A stretch of 64,000 bases of DNA from Atopsyche davidsoni (lineage: Eukaryota; Arthropoda; Insecta; Trichoptera; Hydrobiosidae), in NCBI GenBank assembly GCA_022113835.1, contig JAILWY010000014.1, forward strand, positions 15,621,501 to 15,685,500. Reading direction: 5' to 3'. Position 1 is the stretch's first letter, and every line of letters begins with the position of its first letter. The notes under the pieces were generated by a model, which had not been told where the DNA came from, made no database searches, and saw only the letters and a program-made list of their open reading frames with translations. Below, piece after piece: positions 48,498 through 59,699 of this stretch. A program made the translations under genes and the position numbers.

Positions 48498-48595
48498 CCT
48501 CGGGCGGCTCCGTCCGGCTGTTGCTGTCGATGCAGTCCACCTCCGCCTGGTCCAGGTACGCGCCCAGCTCGTCCGCCGTCAGCCCCATGGTCGCC
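48498..48595 (-). CDS. Receptor exon: start of ectodomain, first conserved cysteine
   Basis: A 98-bp exon with acceptor CTTGTGTGCAG and donor GAGG|GTGAGT; it leaves in phase 1. It contains ATG at 48588-48586 in a strong start context (GCGACCATGG), then GLTADELGAYLDQAEVDC, an amphipathic helix of the type that caps the class B ectodomain, with Cys19 as the first conserved cysteine. The tail is acidic and Pro-rich (RTEPPE). No signal peptide is encoded after this ATG. Either translation starts upstream on an exon beyond 48600 (the frame is open through the exon start), or the receptor lacks a cleaved signal. Confidence 0.88.
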
Positions 48596-49758
48596 CTGCA
48601 CACAAGAAAAGCGTCAGCCAAGTCTCGAAACAAGTCTCGGGACTCAAGTTTGTGTCTCTGTGATCGATGTTGTAGAACCAAAAACATCAAGGTACTCAAT
48701 TAAACATCCAAAAAAGGACTGATCGAGTACAAGTCCTGAAGTCCTGAACGCTCATTGTCCCTGAATATCTTAGAACCGGCGATAACCGAAGCGGAGCAGA
48801 TCAATTTAATAAGGATTGAAGCTGTGCTTCAGGATGTCATAATTTATCCCGCTGTTACTTCCTCGGGGTATAGAAAGATGGGCGACGGTCGTGCCTCTGC
48901 GAGGGAAACGTTATTTGCCTTCTTTTGATTGAATGTTATTTGCGCTATTGACGAACTAGGCCACAAAGAACTGTACAAGCATTTAAAGACTTAAACAACT
49001 TTTGCAGTTGTGATGATTCATTAGGATGAATTATTAGTGAACCGTTGTCGATGGCACTCACGAGCGACTGAAAGACGTTAGATACAAAAATAACTTCTTT
49101 GAATAAACATTGTTTGCACGTTGTCAGATTATTAAAAAATGGTTACTTAAAAAGCAATGTCAAATATCTGTCTTTAAATAAATAATTTACAGAATTTTGA
49201 CTCTCAAATTACCAGCTGGAGTTTCGTCACTGTTATCTATTTTTGCGTTTTTGAATACTTATTTCACTGTTGAAGGTTTTTTTCTAATTGATTGAAAAAA
49301 ACATGTATTCGAATAATTACACCAGACGTGAACTGCTGCTATGAAATTATATATTTAATAAAAGCTTGTTCGGTTTTGTCAAAAAAGATTTACCTTGAGA
49401 TGTAAGTGTCGATTTTAACCGTTTCTTACGTCTTTGATTTAGCGTTGAAAAGCAGAGTTCGCGGAAAAGAACCCCGCCAGGCTGGCCCCGAGGTTATCGG
49501 ACTGGGATAAAAGACTTAAGCCGTGTCATGCTGCATTATAATACTACTGAAATCGTCAGTATCGTCAAATATAAATTTAAAAAATGCGTTGCTTACTTTT
49601 TAGGTCTTCACGTTGCAAAAAAAGCTACTGGGAATATTTCGCCGTTGTTTTGTCGATGAAATTTTTTGCCGTTTTATGCAATTATGATGACACAATAATA
49701 TTACTAAGGATACGCTACCGTGCGGGGTGCAAATGCCACCCCCAAAAAAAAAATAAGA

Positions 49759-50583
49759 TTATAACAATAAAATAAAACTAAATGGTTTTGGAGACTACGT
49801 TTATTTTGCTTATAGCGAGAGCTCTTTCGCCGAACACGGCATCTTCAAGACTGATTCTATATAGAAAACACGAGTTTATACATAACAAAATCAACAAAAT
49901 TACATGAGTCATAGATATTACAAATTTATGTGGAAAAAATTGCTTCTATTGGGTGCTGTGAAACCCCATTAAAATGACATTAACAGCAATAATTTTAATA
50001 CTAAGTACTTAAATAAACTATTTTATGATGATTCCTGGCTGTCCTGGCCGCCACCTGAAAGCAATTAGTTTGGAAGCAGAATCACATTGTATTTTTAAAA
50101 ATATTAAGAAGGGGAGAATTATGGTTGTTAAGTTGTTCATTGATCAAAGGGAATTCTAGATTTTGGTGCTTAATTATTTCTAATTGCTCCAAAATATTAA
50201 GTCTATAGCCTTTATTGGAAACATGAAGGAGACTTGGCTTATTATCAACATTTAACTTATGTTTACTGTCATTAAGATGTATTGCAAATTGTGAATCTAA
50301 TTTATTATTTTTAAAAGAAGCCAGATGCTCTTTGTATCTTGTTGCAAAACTACGACCTGTTTGACCAATGTACATAGCTTTGCAGTCATCACACGTTAAT
50401 TTGTAGACTCCACTCTTTTGGAAGGCATCAACTTTGTCCTTACTGTTTTTTAAAAGTATTCCTAAGTTGCTTCTATTCTTAAAGGCCATTTTAAATTCTG
50501 GTAATTGTTTCTGGTAAGAGCTCTCGCTATAAGCAAAATAAACGTAGTCTCCAAAACCATTTGGTTTTATTTTATTGTTATAA
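49759..50583 (-). mobile_element. Penelope-like element, 5'-truncated, with inverted terminal repeats (P3)
   Basis: About 68 bp at 49759-49826 recurs almost perfectly as an inverted copy at 50516-50583 (landmark GGTTTTGGAGACTACGTTTA and its complement). Between them, on the minus strand, lies the 3' part of an ORF with a GIY-YIG endonuclease domain. Penelope-like elements are the retroelements that combine a telomerase-like RT with a C-terminal GIY-YIG domain and carry direct or inverted terminal repeats. Here the RT is missing. The left repeat also contains a hammerhead-like core (49848-49817 on the minus strand): UUGAAGA, U, GCCG/CGGC, GAA, AGAGCUCU, C. Confidence 0.85.
50082..50489 (-). 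pseudogene. GIY-YIG endonuclease domain of a Penelope-like retroelement, 5'-truncated
   Basis: 135 open residues from an internal Met. The frame is also open upstream (SSYQKQLPEFK) to the junction at 50517. The endonuclease core starts GVYKLTCDDCKAMYIGQTGR, with the GVY/YIG pair, the Cys-x2-Cys motif typical of the Penelope endonuclease linker, and the catalytic-type Arg in GQTGR. Next come FATRYKEH and a downstream HLNDSKH block. A conserved Glu-type residue may be supplied by LEQLEIIKH. In the intact element this domain nicks target DNA for reverse transcription. The RT part is absent, so this copy is dead. The stop at 50082 looks like the natural C-terminus. Confidence 0.88.
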
Positions 50584-51103
50584 AATGGAGTATTACAAAA
50601 TAAATACCAGTTCCATTAATTAAAATAAGATTACTTATTCAAAATTGTTGAAAACGCGATACAATGGTCGACCATTCTTTCAGCTCACAAAGCCGAGCGG
50701 TATCAAGCATCTAAGGCGACTGGCTGACGATTATCAGCTCTCTCGAGTTAATATTTACTGAAACTGAGATGATTATCTACGAAGGGCGTCCCGACCGGAA
50801 CCCGCTGTCCGCGATAAGGCCGGGCAGGGCGCAACTAGACCCACACCGAGGCCAGACCGTTCTTCACCCGAACCTTCACTGGGAATCAAAATAGTCATGA
50901 ATTACCCAGCAACGCAAAAATGTACTCGGTCGAGCTTCTGAGGCTTTGAATCACGTTGCGGCAAAAGCTGTTTGAGATAGATTTTGACAAAAGTTTTTGA
51001 GTTGTTTTTAAACTTGTTACTTGTGACTGACTAGTTTATGAGACTTTTTACAAATGACAAAAATTAGTTCTTTCAGTACAACTGTCAGCAGTAATACCTA
51101 GAG

Positions 51104-52013
51104 CAGGGGTGTCAAACTCAATTTTGCAAAGGGCCATATATTAAATTTAGAATGTGTAGGCGGGCCAGATTTAACTTAACGTTTTTTTGACATTATGCCT
51201 GTTGGCGACGCGAACACGCACAAGCGGATATTAACACTTTGATTTTACTTTATGAGATACTTATTTATTAACTTTTCTATAAGACACTTATTCTCAATCG
51301 CCTTTTGATTTCACTTTTATCTTTACTTAGATAATTTAACACTTTGATTTTACTTTACTTCCGACTCGCGGCAGTATGTTCACTGAGATTTGTAAAATCT
51401 CTTTTCATTAACGACGGGTATGCGAACGCATCGTAATCCCGCCGGAGTAACTTCGCTCCCGGGCAGCGGTTACCCATCGGAGTTCCTTCGAATACTGCCG
51501 TCTAAACTGCTTGGTCCTCTTTTTTGTAATGGTCCAGGACATAGATTTGCGTGGGGTAGCGTGTAATCAAAACAAAGAGAATGCAGATTAGCAGCTGGAC
51601 ACGTACTTCGGGACGCGCCAGGAAGTTCGATCGTAAAACTACTCGGGCGGGTCTTATCCTGTGCCGTCTTAAGCCCAGGTGCGTGCTTAAGGCTCTGGGA
51701 AGCAACAATTATTAGTTGTTTACTAGAACTGCGGCCTGCGGCTGTGGTGTGATTTCTCGTGGCGAATACTTTAGTTTTAGCTGCTCGCGCGCGCGAGATA
51801 GAAAAAAGCATAAAAAAATAGGTACCTAACTAATACTCTCTCGCTTGTCTAATGTAGTGTACGCATTTTAAAAACTTCCGTAGAGGAATCGAGTGAAGTC
51901 TAAAAGCTCTAAAAAACATGATTCTTTTTTCTGTGACACATTGCGATCGCGGGCCGTATTGATACAGCCCGAGGGCCGGATGCGGCCCGCGGGCCGTATC
52001 TTTGACACCCCTG
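51104..52013. mobile_element. Non-autonomous hAT element, 910 bp
   Basis: Both ends begin CAGGGGTGTCAAA (13-bp terminal inverted repeats). A perfect 8-bp duplication ACCTAGAG flanks it (51096-51103 and 52014-52021). Subterminal GGGCC/CGGCCC palindromes cluster within 70 bp of the right end. The interior is more GC-rich than its surroundings but carries no transposase similarity I can see; the ORFs at 51470-51811 are not recognisable. Confidence 0.9.
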
Positions 52014-52329
52014 ACCTAGAGATTAAAGTCAGACTACCAAAACCTGTTGCGATAAATTAATATCAGCGGGCATAGAGCTAACTTGTGTTTGTTAAGATAA
52101 ATTAAATTTGCACAAGCGACAGTTAAATTTCTTTTGCTTCATCCGACATTTTTGAATCCAGTGTAACGTTATTTTTGACTTTTATACAGTTTTAGTTCCG
52201 CATTGCGAGTTGAGGCTCAGCCTAAGCGACCTGGTCGGCTCAGGTTGAGAGATAAGAAAGGTATTTATATTTCGTTATATCAGCAGCTTTCGGGCAGCGA
52301 GTCACAAGAACAGGCGCAAGTCATGCGGG

Positions 52330-52466
52330 TCGGCCTCAGGGTGGCCGGCGGGGTGGCCCGCGGGGTGGCCCTCAGGGTGGCCCTCAGGGTGGCCCTCAGG
52401 GTGGCCCTCAGGGTGGCCCTCAGGGTGGCCCTCAGGGTGGCCCTCAGGGTGGCCCGCGGGGTGGCC
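52330..52466. repeat. 12-bp minisatellite (CAGGGTGGCCCT), about 11 copies
   Basis: Tandem CAGGGTGGCCCT units, homogeneous in the middle and diverging to GCGGGGTGGCC at both ends. 12 being a multiple of 3 gives uninterrupted tetrapeptide repeats in all frames, which I treat as artefact. Confidence 0.95.
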
Positions 52467-54045
52467 TGCTCGGATCGAGGGTGCAGGCGATAGTACCCGG
52501 GGGGTGCAGCGGGAGGCGCTCGGACCCGAGATATCCAGCACAAGCGGTTTCATTTATATCTGCATAACAAAACCAAAATGTTTTATTTTATATTTATTTT
52601 TTATTGAGGGTGTCCCGTGATCGAATTTTTTTATACGTATAAACACTTTAGATCCAATCTTAATGGTGAAATTTATCAAAATATTTATAAAATAAATTAA
52701 TATTTAAATCGTTCTGTTAGAAAACGTTCTTCCAGTTTTAAATTCTTTACGCATTCAGTTATACGTTAATTTACAAGAATTTTCTGCAAAACTTTGTTTA
52801 TTGAATCATAATTTTATCCGAAAGATATTTTAGCATCTTGTCTAAACAGCGGCCGAGTCTATTGCCGTGGGTGCAGGTCGCGCGAGTCATCGCAGGTCGA
52901 AGAGAAGTTTTTAAAATTTCGTTTCGCTCATCGGCCTAACTTTTCAAGCGATACTCACTATAGAAATTCTACAAGCGTACGACTTCGAATGCACGAAGGA
53001 GGAGACGCTTTGCAAGGAAGTGTGGCGAACCTTTAAGCCGGCGCCCCGGAGGTTTTTCTGAGCACGCTTGCCGACTTCTAAAAATATGTCAGTAATTTGA
53101 TCAATAACGCGAACGTTAAAACTGTATAGTCATTTTCCGAAGAAACAAGATTCAATTAAACAACTTAAAAGTAGAAAAATTTATTTATTAACGGGTTACC
53201 TTATTATAACATAACTCTCTAAAAAATCAAGACTAGACGAGTTAGTGAACAGCGGTCGAAGCGGTCAGAGATTCTTGCGGCTGTACTCGGGTGAGAATGT
53301 ACCGAGGGAAATCACAGAAGACGCGCATTATGGATACCTAAATAGAGATGCATATAGTATATTTCGTAGAGCGGGTAGAGGGCGGGGCACGAGGGGACGG
53401 CAGAGTAGAGGAGCACTCAGTCCGCACGAGGATGTGTTTATTGGTTATGAGCAATATTTAGTCAGTGCCTCGGCGCGGCGCCCACGCGTCTCAGAACGAG
53501 CCGCGAGAAGTCGAACGAGGTAAACAGAGATCGCGGCTTTTGCGAGGGATTTACAAAATTTAAGCAAATATTATCTTTTTTCGTTAAAATAGCTTTTGTG
53601 GATTATCTTAGAATCAAAAGTAAATGGTAAGTGTGCAAAATTTAAAATGAACTCGAAAAATACACGCAAAGACGACCGCAGAAGGATTCGGTTTTTAACT
53701 ATAAAACTGATTTATTAGTGTTGAAAAAACTAAAAATAGGATAGAATACGAGCTTATTCCAATGAATTTTTCTGGACCCTTAGATGTACATTTAATGCTT
53801 AATGTTTAATTTAAACAAAAACCACAGTAGGTTTTTTTTTAAATAAAAATATGAAATAGAAAATAATAATTTTTATTCAATCAACCAAATGTAGTACTCA
53901 ATTTTAAATGTAAATTAAGTTGATTTTTTTTTCTATATGTGCATGAACGATTAAATAGACAGCTGTCGTCGGCTAAATATTATATATAAACATAAGAAGA
54001 GTTCAAATTCATGTAATTTCACAATTCGCTGGTAGCATTGCGTGC

Positions 54046-54073
54046 GTGGAGCGTGGAGCGTGGAGCGTGGAGG
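54046..54073. repeat. 7-bp tandem repeat (GCGTGGA)4
   Basis: Four perfect copies, then a diverged GGGTGTC. Confidence 0.85.
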
Positions 54074-55319
54074 GTGTCTGGTCCGCCGAGGCGCCTCTGC
54101 CTGGCAGGAACCGTCCGAGCCATCGCTTTAATTATTATCGTAAGCCTCGAGTATAAAATTAAATTGAAAAAATAAGATTGGCTGCAGAAGCGGCACTACC
54201 GCTCGATGTTTCGAATTATCAGAGCTCAGGTGAGTTTCCAAGGTTTATGGGCGATATTTTTCCAATCTTTACGAGAGAAGATGAGCATATTTATGGGTTG
54301 TAAATTCTCGCTTTGGCCGCGAGGAGCTGAGGAGTTTATGGGGGCTTAATTTGGCCCAGCCCGAGCCGCGAGGCAGGGGCGCGGGGCCGGGCCGTATTTA
54401 AAAATATGAAAAGATCATTCCAACTAATGAATAAAGTTACGAATGACCATACTTAACTATTATGCAAGCTCATCGATAGGGACTTTAAATATTTTTTTTA
54501 TAAATTTGACCTGAGTTTCTGTAGCAATTGCTTTGGTGCGCGATCCCAAACGACTGCGAGTGCGCGGCACACATGAGGTTACATTTATTTCCGTCACCAG
54601 CACTAATATTATTGTTATGAAGATATCTCCGCATTAAGCTGTGGAAGGGGCGCTGAACTACCGGCATGCGGATACCGAATGAAAGTTTATAACTACAACG
54701 AGCCACTAGCTTTGTCGTAGTTTGAGCATAAATATACTCGATTCAAGCGCACTTGCTGAAAGTCTAGCAGGCTCATGTTTGGAGCCTGATGAAATATCAG
54801 CCTGGCCTCTCCTGCGAAGGCGCACAAAGTAGAACACCAGGCCACTTACTGAATTGTCAGTATCTTATCGACCTTTCTACTGAAATCGATTCCACGTGAA
54901 ATAAAGAGAAAGACCACCGATTCCCGGCTTTCACGGCCTGACGCCGTACCTACCTGCGTTTCTCTGTACTTTTTATTTAATGAAATATAAACTTTTTATA
55001 ATCTTGAACATTTTTACACCCTTAGAAGAAGTAAGAGTGTCAATGAGAGAAAGTGCTCAGGGGAATCCGAATAGTCATACTTAAAAAGTAATTGGATAGT
55101 TTCTCATTTGAAACAAACATTTCAAGTAAGCTCTAGCGTATACCATATTTCCCGCATATAATTATATTTTTATTTATAAAGCCATTAACACTTGGGGTGA
55201 AAAGATTTTGATTTGTGAATTCTGCTCCATGAGTCGGGGCCGGTGCGGGCACACCTGTTGCACTACCGGGCGCCTATATATTGCTTATTTATCAAGTCGT
55301 AAGCCTACCATCCGAGGAA

Positions 55320-55475
55320 TAATAAGCATCGGTAGAACAAATCTATCGTGGATGTGGAATTCGCGGCAGTGGTTGGAAGTCGGAAGTGCCGCCGAAGTAG
55401 TAAGACTGGCCCAGGATAAATATATATTCAATGAGATGGTCACCAATCTCCTCTGAAGAGAGGCACTTGAATTAA
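55320..55475 (+). mobile_element. Non-LTR retrotransposon 3' end with readable ORF C-terminus (family R)
   Basis: The plus-strand frame reads ...EVVRLAQDKYIFNEMV and TNLL-stop, immediately followed by AGAGAGGCACTTGAATT. The LAQ-x2-Y-x3-EMV-x-NLL ending recurs in the 21845 and 60763 copies. This looks like the acidic/aromatic C-terminus typical of RT ORFs of insect non-LTR elements. Sequence upstream of about 55320 is not clearly related to the other copies. Confidence 0.45.
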
Positions 55476-55622
55476 AAAAATCTACCATCGTATATACATA
55501 CTACTTTATAATATGTATTTGTAAATTGCACTACGGTGCGTCATTTAACGGTCGAGCTGGTGAAACCTAACTAACGCAGATCTCTGGCGGTAAAAAAAGG
55601 TCTTGAACATGAACCTATAAGA

Positions 55623-56142
55623 CATGGGTGGCCAAACCGCGGCCCACGGAGCATATGCTAAATATATATATCCACATGTTTTACAAAACATATTTGGACA
55701 AGGAGAAATATCCTGCATTAAGCAAACATGCTCTATCGATGATTTCGCTATTTGGAAATACTCACTCGTGTGAACAGCTTTTTACTCGAATGAAGCATAT
55801 TAAATCTCATATGAGAACTCGAATTACTGATGAGCATTTGGAAAACTGTTTGCGTGTAGCAACAACATCGATCGTTATCAACATTGATGCACTTATTTCT
55901 GACAAACAAAATCAGACGTCTCACTAAAATTTATTATATTTTGCTTATTTTTTATTATTATTATTTATATTTCCTAATTCTAATTTAATAAATATGTTTG
56001 ATTCACATTTGTATTGTATATTCTTCAAAAACACTATATTTCTTGCTTGCTTTGTATATTAAATGAAATTTTGTTGTACGGCCCGGTAGGAAATCTCATT
56101 TCCTTAATCTGGCGCGGCTGCTGAAAAAGGTTGGCCACGATG
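55623..56142 (+). mobile_element. hAT deletion derivative, 520 bp, keeping the transposase C-terminus
   Basis: Imperfect terminal repeats: CATGGGTGGCCAAAC on the left and, reverse-complemented on the right, CATCGTGGCCAACC. An 8-bp duplication with one mismatch flanks it (CTATAAGA at 55615-55622, CTATAAGG at 56143-56150). The only coding content is the last part of a transposase, so an internal deletion has removed everything from the left terminal region to the dimerisation domain. Confidence 0.88.
55664..55927 (+). pseudogene. hAT transposase C-terminal dimerisation domain fragment
   Basis: About 85 residues of recognisable hAT C-terminal (dimerisation) domain: KYPALSKHALSMISLFGNTH, then SCEQLFTRMKHIKSHMRTR and ITDEHLENCLRVA. 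The pattern S-x-LFG-x-T-x-S-CEQLF-x-RMK-x-K-x2-R-x-R-x-T-D-x-HL is shared by active hAT transposases and host proteins derived from them. The open frame starts upstream at 55628 inside the terminal repeat, so the first Met is artificial. The catalytic DDE portion and zinc finger are missing, and the stop at 55925 is probably the native one. Confidence 0.88.
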
Positions 56143-58045
56143 CTATAAGGCAAGGTATATGAGAAGTGACATTACAAAAATTTCAATATATCCAATAGCA
56201 GATGACTCTTTCGCTTTCTTTTTACAACAGCCGCTCGATTGTGCGATATGGATAACACGGGACGGCGTCTGCAGATTCAAAATATAATGCAATACGTCAC
56301 CCATTTGACCCGCGACCCGAGAGTCGACTGGGTCGCCTCGCCAGTTGGCCTTAGTTTTCGAGCGCTACGGAAAATGGCCTTATACTCTACCCTAGCTGCC
56401 GTGTTATCTGGCACTCCAGAGACGATTAGCCTCAGCCGTGGCTCATCGAACCTGCAACGGTCAACCAGAAAGCAAAATTTACGAACTCGAATAACTCGCT
56501 AATATATTGAAAAGATTGAGGCAAAAAAATAAAAGCTGTCAACTAATCGATACATCTGAATAAGCTTAACGTTGTCGTGGAACGTGTAAATCTTATTTTA
56601 TATTTTGGAAATTAATTTTTTTATAATATAGCGTAAATATTATTATTTTAAATAAAAACACATTATACCGGTTTCAATATTGAATATTTGATTTGTAAAA
56701 AGGATTTTTGAGATTTTTGTTGTTGTTGTTTGTTTTCCGATTTTATTGGATTCATTGGAATTCAGGCTTAAAAGAGGGAGACGGGGGAGAGGAGGCCGCT
56801 GGGTTTACAGGGGAACTCAAACACAGTATCACTCGTCGTAGCGACTTGCTTAACAACTAAGGTAGCCTCAAATTATCAACAACATTTTGATGTTATAGCA
56901 TCGATCAATAATAACAATCTCAAGCTTGCTGAGTAATAGAGAAATAAATAAATTGAAATTTTACTATATGCAATGGCTTTAAAATATAATTTGTGAAATC
57001 ACTTTTTAAAGTCGCACTCTACACACGCTCGGGGAATTTCAGAGTGGTGCAATTAAAACTATATAAAAACTACAATTTTGATAAAGAAATATAAAAATGT
57101 CTTTAATACCGGTCGACACTGGAAAAGTAATACGGAAACATAGTTTATTTAAATTAGCTGCCATGGCCTAAGAACAAATCTATACAATGTGTACTGATGG
57201 GGCACTGTCTTGTATTTGTCAAATTGTCTAAATACAAGTGCCTTACATTATTAAATCTTATAAAGAAAATAAACATACCGTTCTAGTCGGCAGTCGGCTT
57301 CTAGCTTGCGACAAGAACATGTATTATTTACTCTCTACCCCGCGTTACTACTGTAAAAAGGATCAAGAAACCGTGTACACATTCGACATGTTTGACCTCA
57401 AAAACATCGAATATTTACGGCTTTGTATCGGTTTGTTTGTGTTTGGTTTCTGTGAAACGACGTGGATTTTGAAAAAACATCCTTCTACGCTCTAGCACAA
57501 TTCCCATTGAAAACAACTAACCCTTTTCTATTAATATAAAAAATAACATCAATAAAAAAAGTCCCTAACTGGGAACTATTTGCACTATAAAAAAAATTAT
57601 ATCTTTAAAGTTACAAATACAGTTTCCAGTCTAAAAAATAAATACATTTTTTTTATTTGTTCGAAAAAAAGGAATTTTTGTTTTTTATTAACTTTTTTAT
57701 CTTAATGCTAGCGGATAAACAATATATTGAGTTTTTTCGGTAGGTGTGTAAACAAAGATTTTTCGGCTTTGATTTTGATTGCGGCTTCGATTAACTACGT
57801 GGCGATAGTTTTTTAACGGCAAGTTTTATTCCGTTGCACAATTTAGGTGGATTTAAGGGGTGAATGAGCATCTATGGTGAACCAACTTTTAAAGTTAAGA
57901 TGTGTGGTGACATTCCAGATGGTTCCAAAGAGTTAAAAAACTCTATTGGACAGTTGACTCTATTTAGGAACTTCATTTATACAGCAATTTTTCGCAAAAT
58001 TATTGTGGCTGTGCTGCTCGTTATTCGGGTTTTTTTTTCAGTAAA

Positions 58046-58230
58046 ATAAATATTTTTGAATAAAATACTGGAGTGATTTTCCACTTTTTTGTTTTTATTA
58101 GTGACCGGTTTCGCCAACCTTTCACGTTGGCATTATCAAACAGAGATAGATGACTCTGTATTTTATTCAAAAATATTAAAATGGAATTTCACCAAGTACT
58201 CTCTGTCAAAAATATTGAATTTCTTAACAG
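58046..58230. repeat. P1 repeat copy, foldback with hammerhead-like core
   Basis: The minus-strand core (58140-58100) is UUGAUAA, U, GCCAAC, loop, GUUGGC, GAA, ACCGGU, C: stem II and the palindrome are intact. The right part is the inverted outer arm (ATTTTATTCAAAAATATTAA, then CCAAGTACTCTCTGTCAAAA). It lies 75 bp from a P2 copy. Confidence 0.75.
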
Positions 58231-58304
58231 TAAAATAAACACATTATTCGTTTTCTAAATGAACAGCAAGATGTTGAACAGTTGGGTAAGTCATGAAGTC
58301 ATGA

Positions 58305-58480
58305 CATGAAGTTTAAGTCCTGCATCTGATGATGACCCGGTTTATAGGGTCGAAACTAGTTATCCAAATACAATATTCTAAATAAACTCACTGTGAAGAT
58401 TTAAATAAAAATTTATTCTTTTCATTATATTAATGGATCTTCACCATTCAAATGCCTTTTCCCTCACAACCATTATTATT
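58305..58480 (+). repeat. P2 repeat copy with the best P2 hammerhead-like core
   Basis: Plus strand: stem I UGCAU (58321-58325), CUGAUGA (58326-58332), U, GACCC (58334-58338), loop GGUUUAUA, GGGUC (58347-58351), GAA (58352-58354), palindrome ACUAGU (58355-58360), U (58361), then AUCCA opposing stem I with one mismatch. Family landmarks CTCACTGTGAAGATTTAAAT and TTCACCATTCAAATGCCTTT follow. Confidence 0.8.
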
Positions 58481-59656
58481 AACTATTTTCTGAAATTTAG
58501 TAAATATATACATTAAAAAAATGTCGGATGAGTTGTGGGTCGGTACTTCAGCGGAAACGCCTGCTCTGACAGCAATCTACAATAAGAGACTTCAAGAAAC
58601 AAAAGGCGGTTGACTTATGGCGGTGAAATATGTTTAAATATAAAATTTTCTTCTTTGAAAATGCCATAAAAATACAATGCCATCTTTTTTTAGAAAATAT
58701 TGTTACATGGCATTGTGCAAGATCGTCGCTGGCCAACACGTCACTTTTTGATAGAAATTTTTTTCTATCAAACGCGGCCAGTTATTTACATATTTTTTGT
58801 AAAGATGTTTACCAAAAAATCAAGTCAGATATAAATTTGGAAATATGTGACAGGAGAGGGGTCTCGTGAAAAAGTTACTAACAAAATCAGCTGCGGGAGG
58901 GACGGGGAGGGAACTTCAAAATAATATTGGATTTGGCACCCTGTGCCACCTTAAAGTTCCGCAAGTTTTCGTTGTTCAACCATGAAGTATTTTGAAGAAG
59001 ACCTGATTGTAGCGAATGGTACAGTATTATCATATCCCTTAGATCTAAAATATGTAAATAGACTTACTAGTAAATAATTTAGATATGAATCGGCGAAAAA
59101 GTTTTGAGAAATAAGTTATAGTAAAAATACGTAGAAGTGCGTTTTCTCCCGGTGAGTTAGCCACCGCCACCAAAACGAGAGCTCCTCCTCCAGGACCTGA
59201 GGTCAGAGCTGCTCCTGCGGGGCTGGCCAGTCAAGAAGGCAATCAAACAACACACAGACAGTTCTACACAAGGAAGGCGCGAATAGGTAAAACAAAAGTA
59301 GCGGATAATAGATTGACTAGATGATATAACTGTTTTTTGGTTGAAACTTAACTATAATGTGAACTAGGCTGTTGAACTATCTGCATCATTTTCTTGGAAA
59401 AGTCAAAACTCACTCTGGCAGGATTAGGTTAAAATCTAAAAAAATGGGAAAAACCCCTGCGTTTGGACTGAAATATAGCCGAATGGCTCACGAGGAAGAT
59501 GCTTTATTTCAAGATTTTTAAGAATTTCACTACCCTCTGAAACAACTTTTATTTGATATTATTGTCGCATTTTTAAAGTTTCCACCTATAACAAACAATT
59601 TTCGCGTTCATTCTTAAATTCATTTATTGGTCTGAGCTTTATCAAATTCAAATATT

Positions 59657-59690
<34 letters not shown>

Positions 59691-59699
59691 GAGTATATA

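Noticed and set aside
52203..52553. Tetrapeptide-repeat ORFs (RVAL, GHPE and RATL types).
   Set aside because: A 12-bp minisatellite is open in every frame; no start context or domains support a protein.
53245..53523. 92-aa Arg/Gly-rich ORF.
   Set aside because: Composition follows the local GC-rich sequence; no family resemblance and no splice context.
57238..57495. 85-aa plus-strand ORF that looks fairly protein-like (Cys, Tyr and Leu rich).
   Set aside because: No recognisable motif, no neighbouring exon or element context. I cannot support a function; a translated search would decide.
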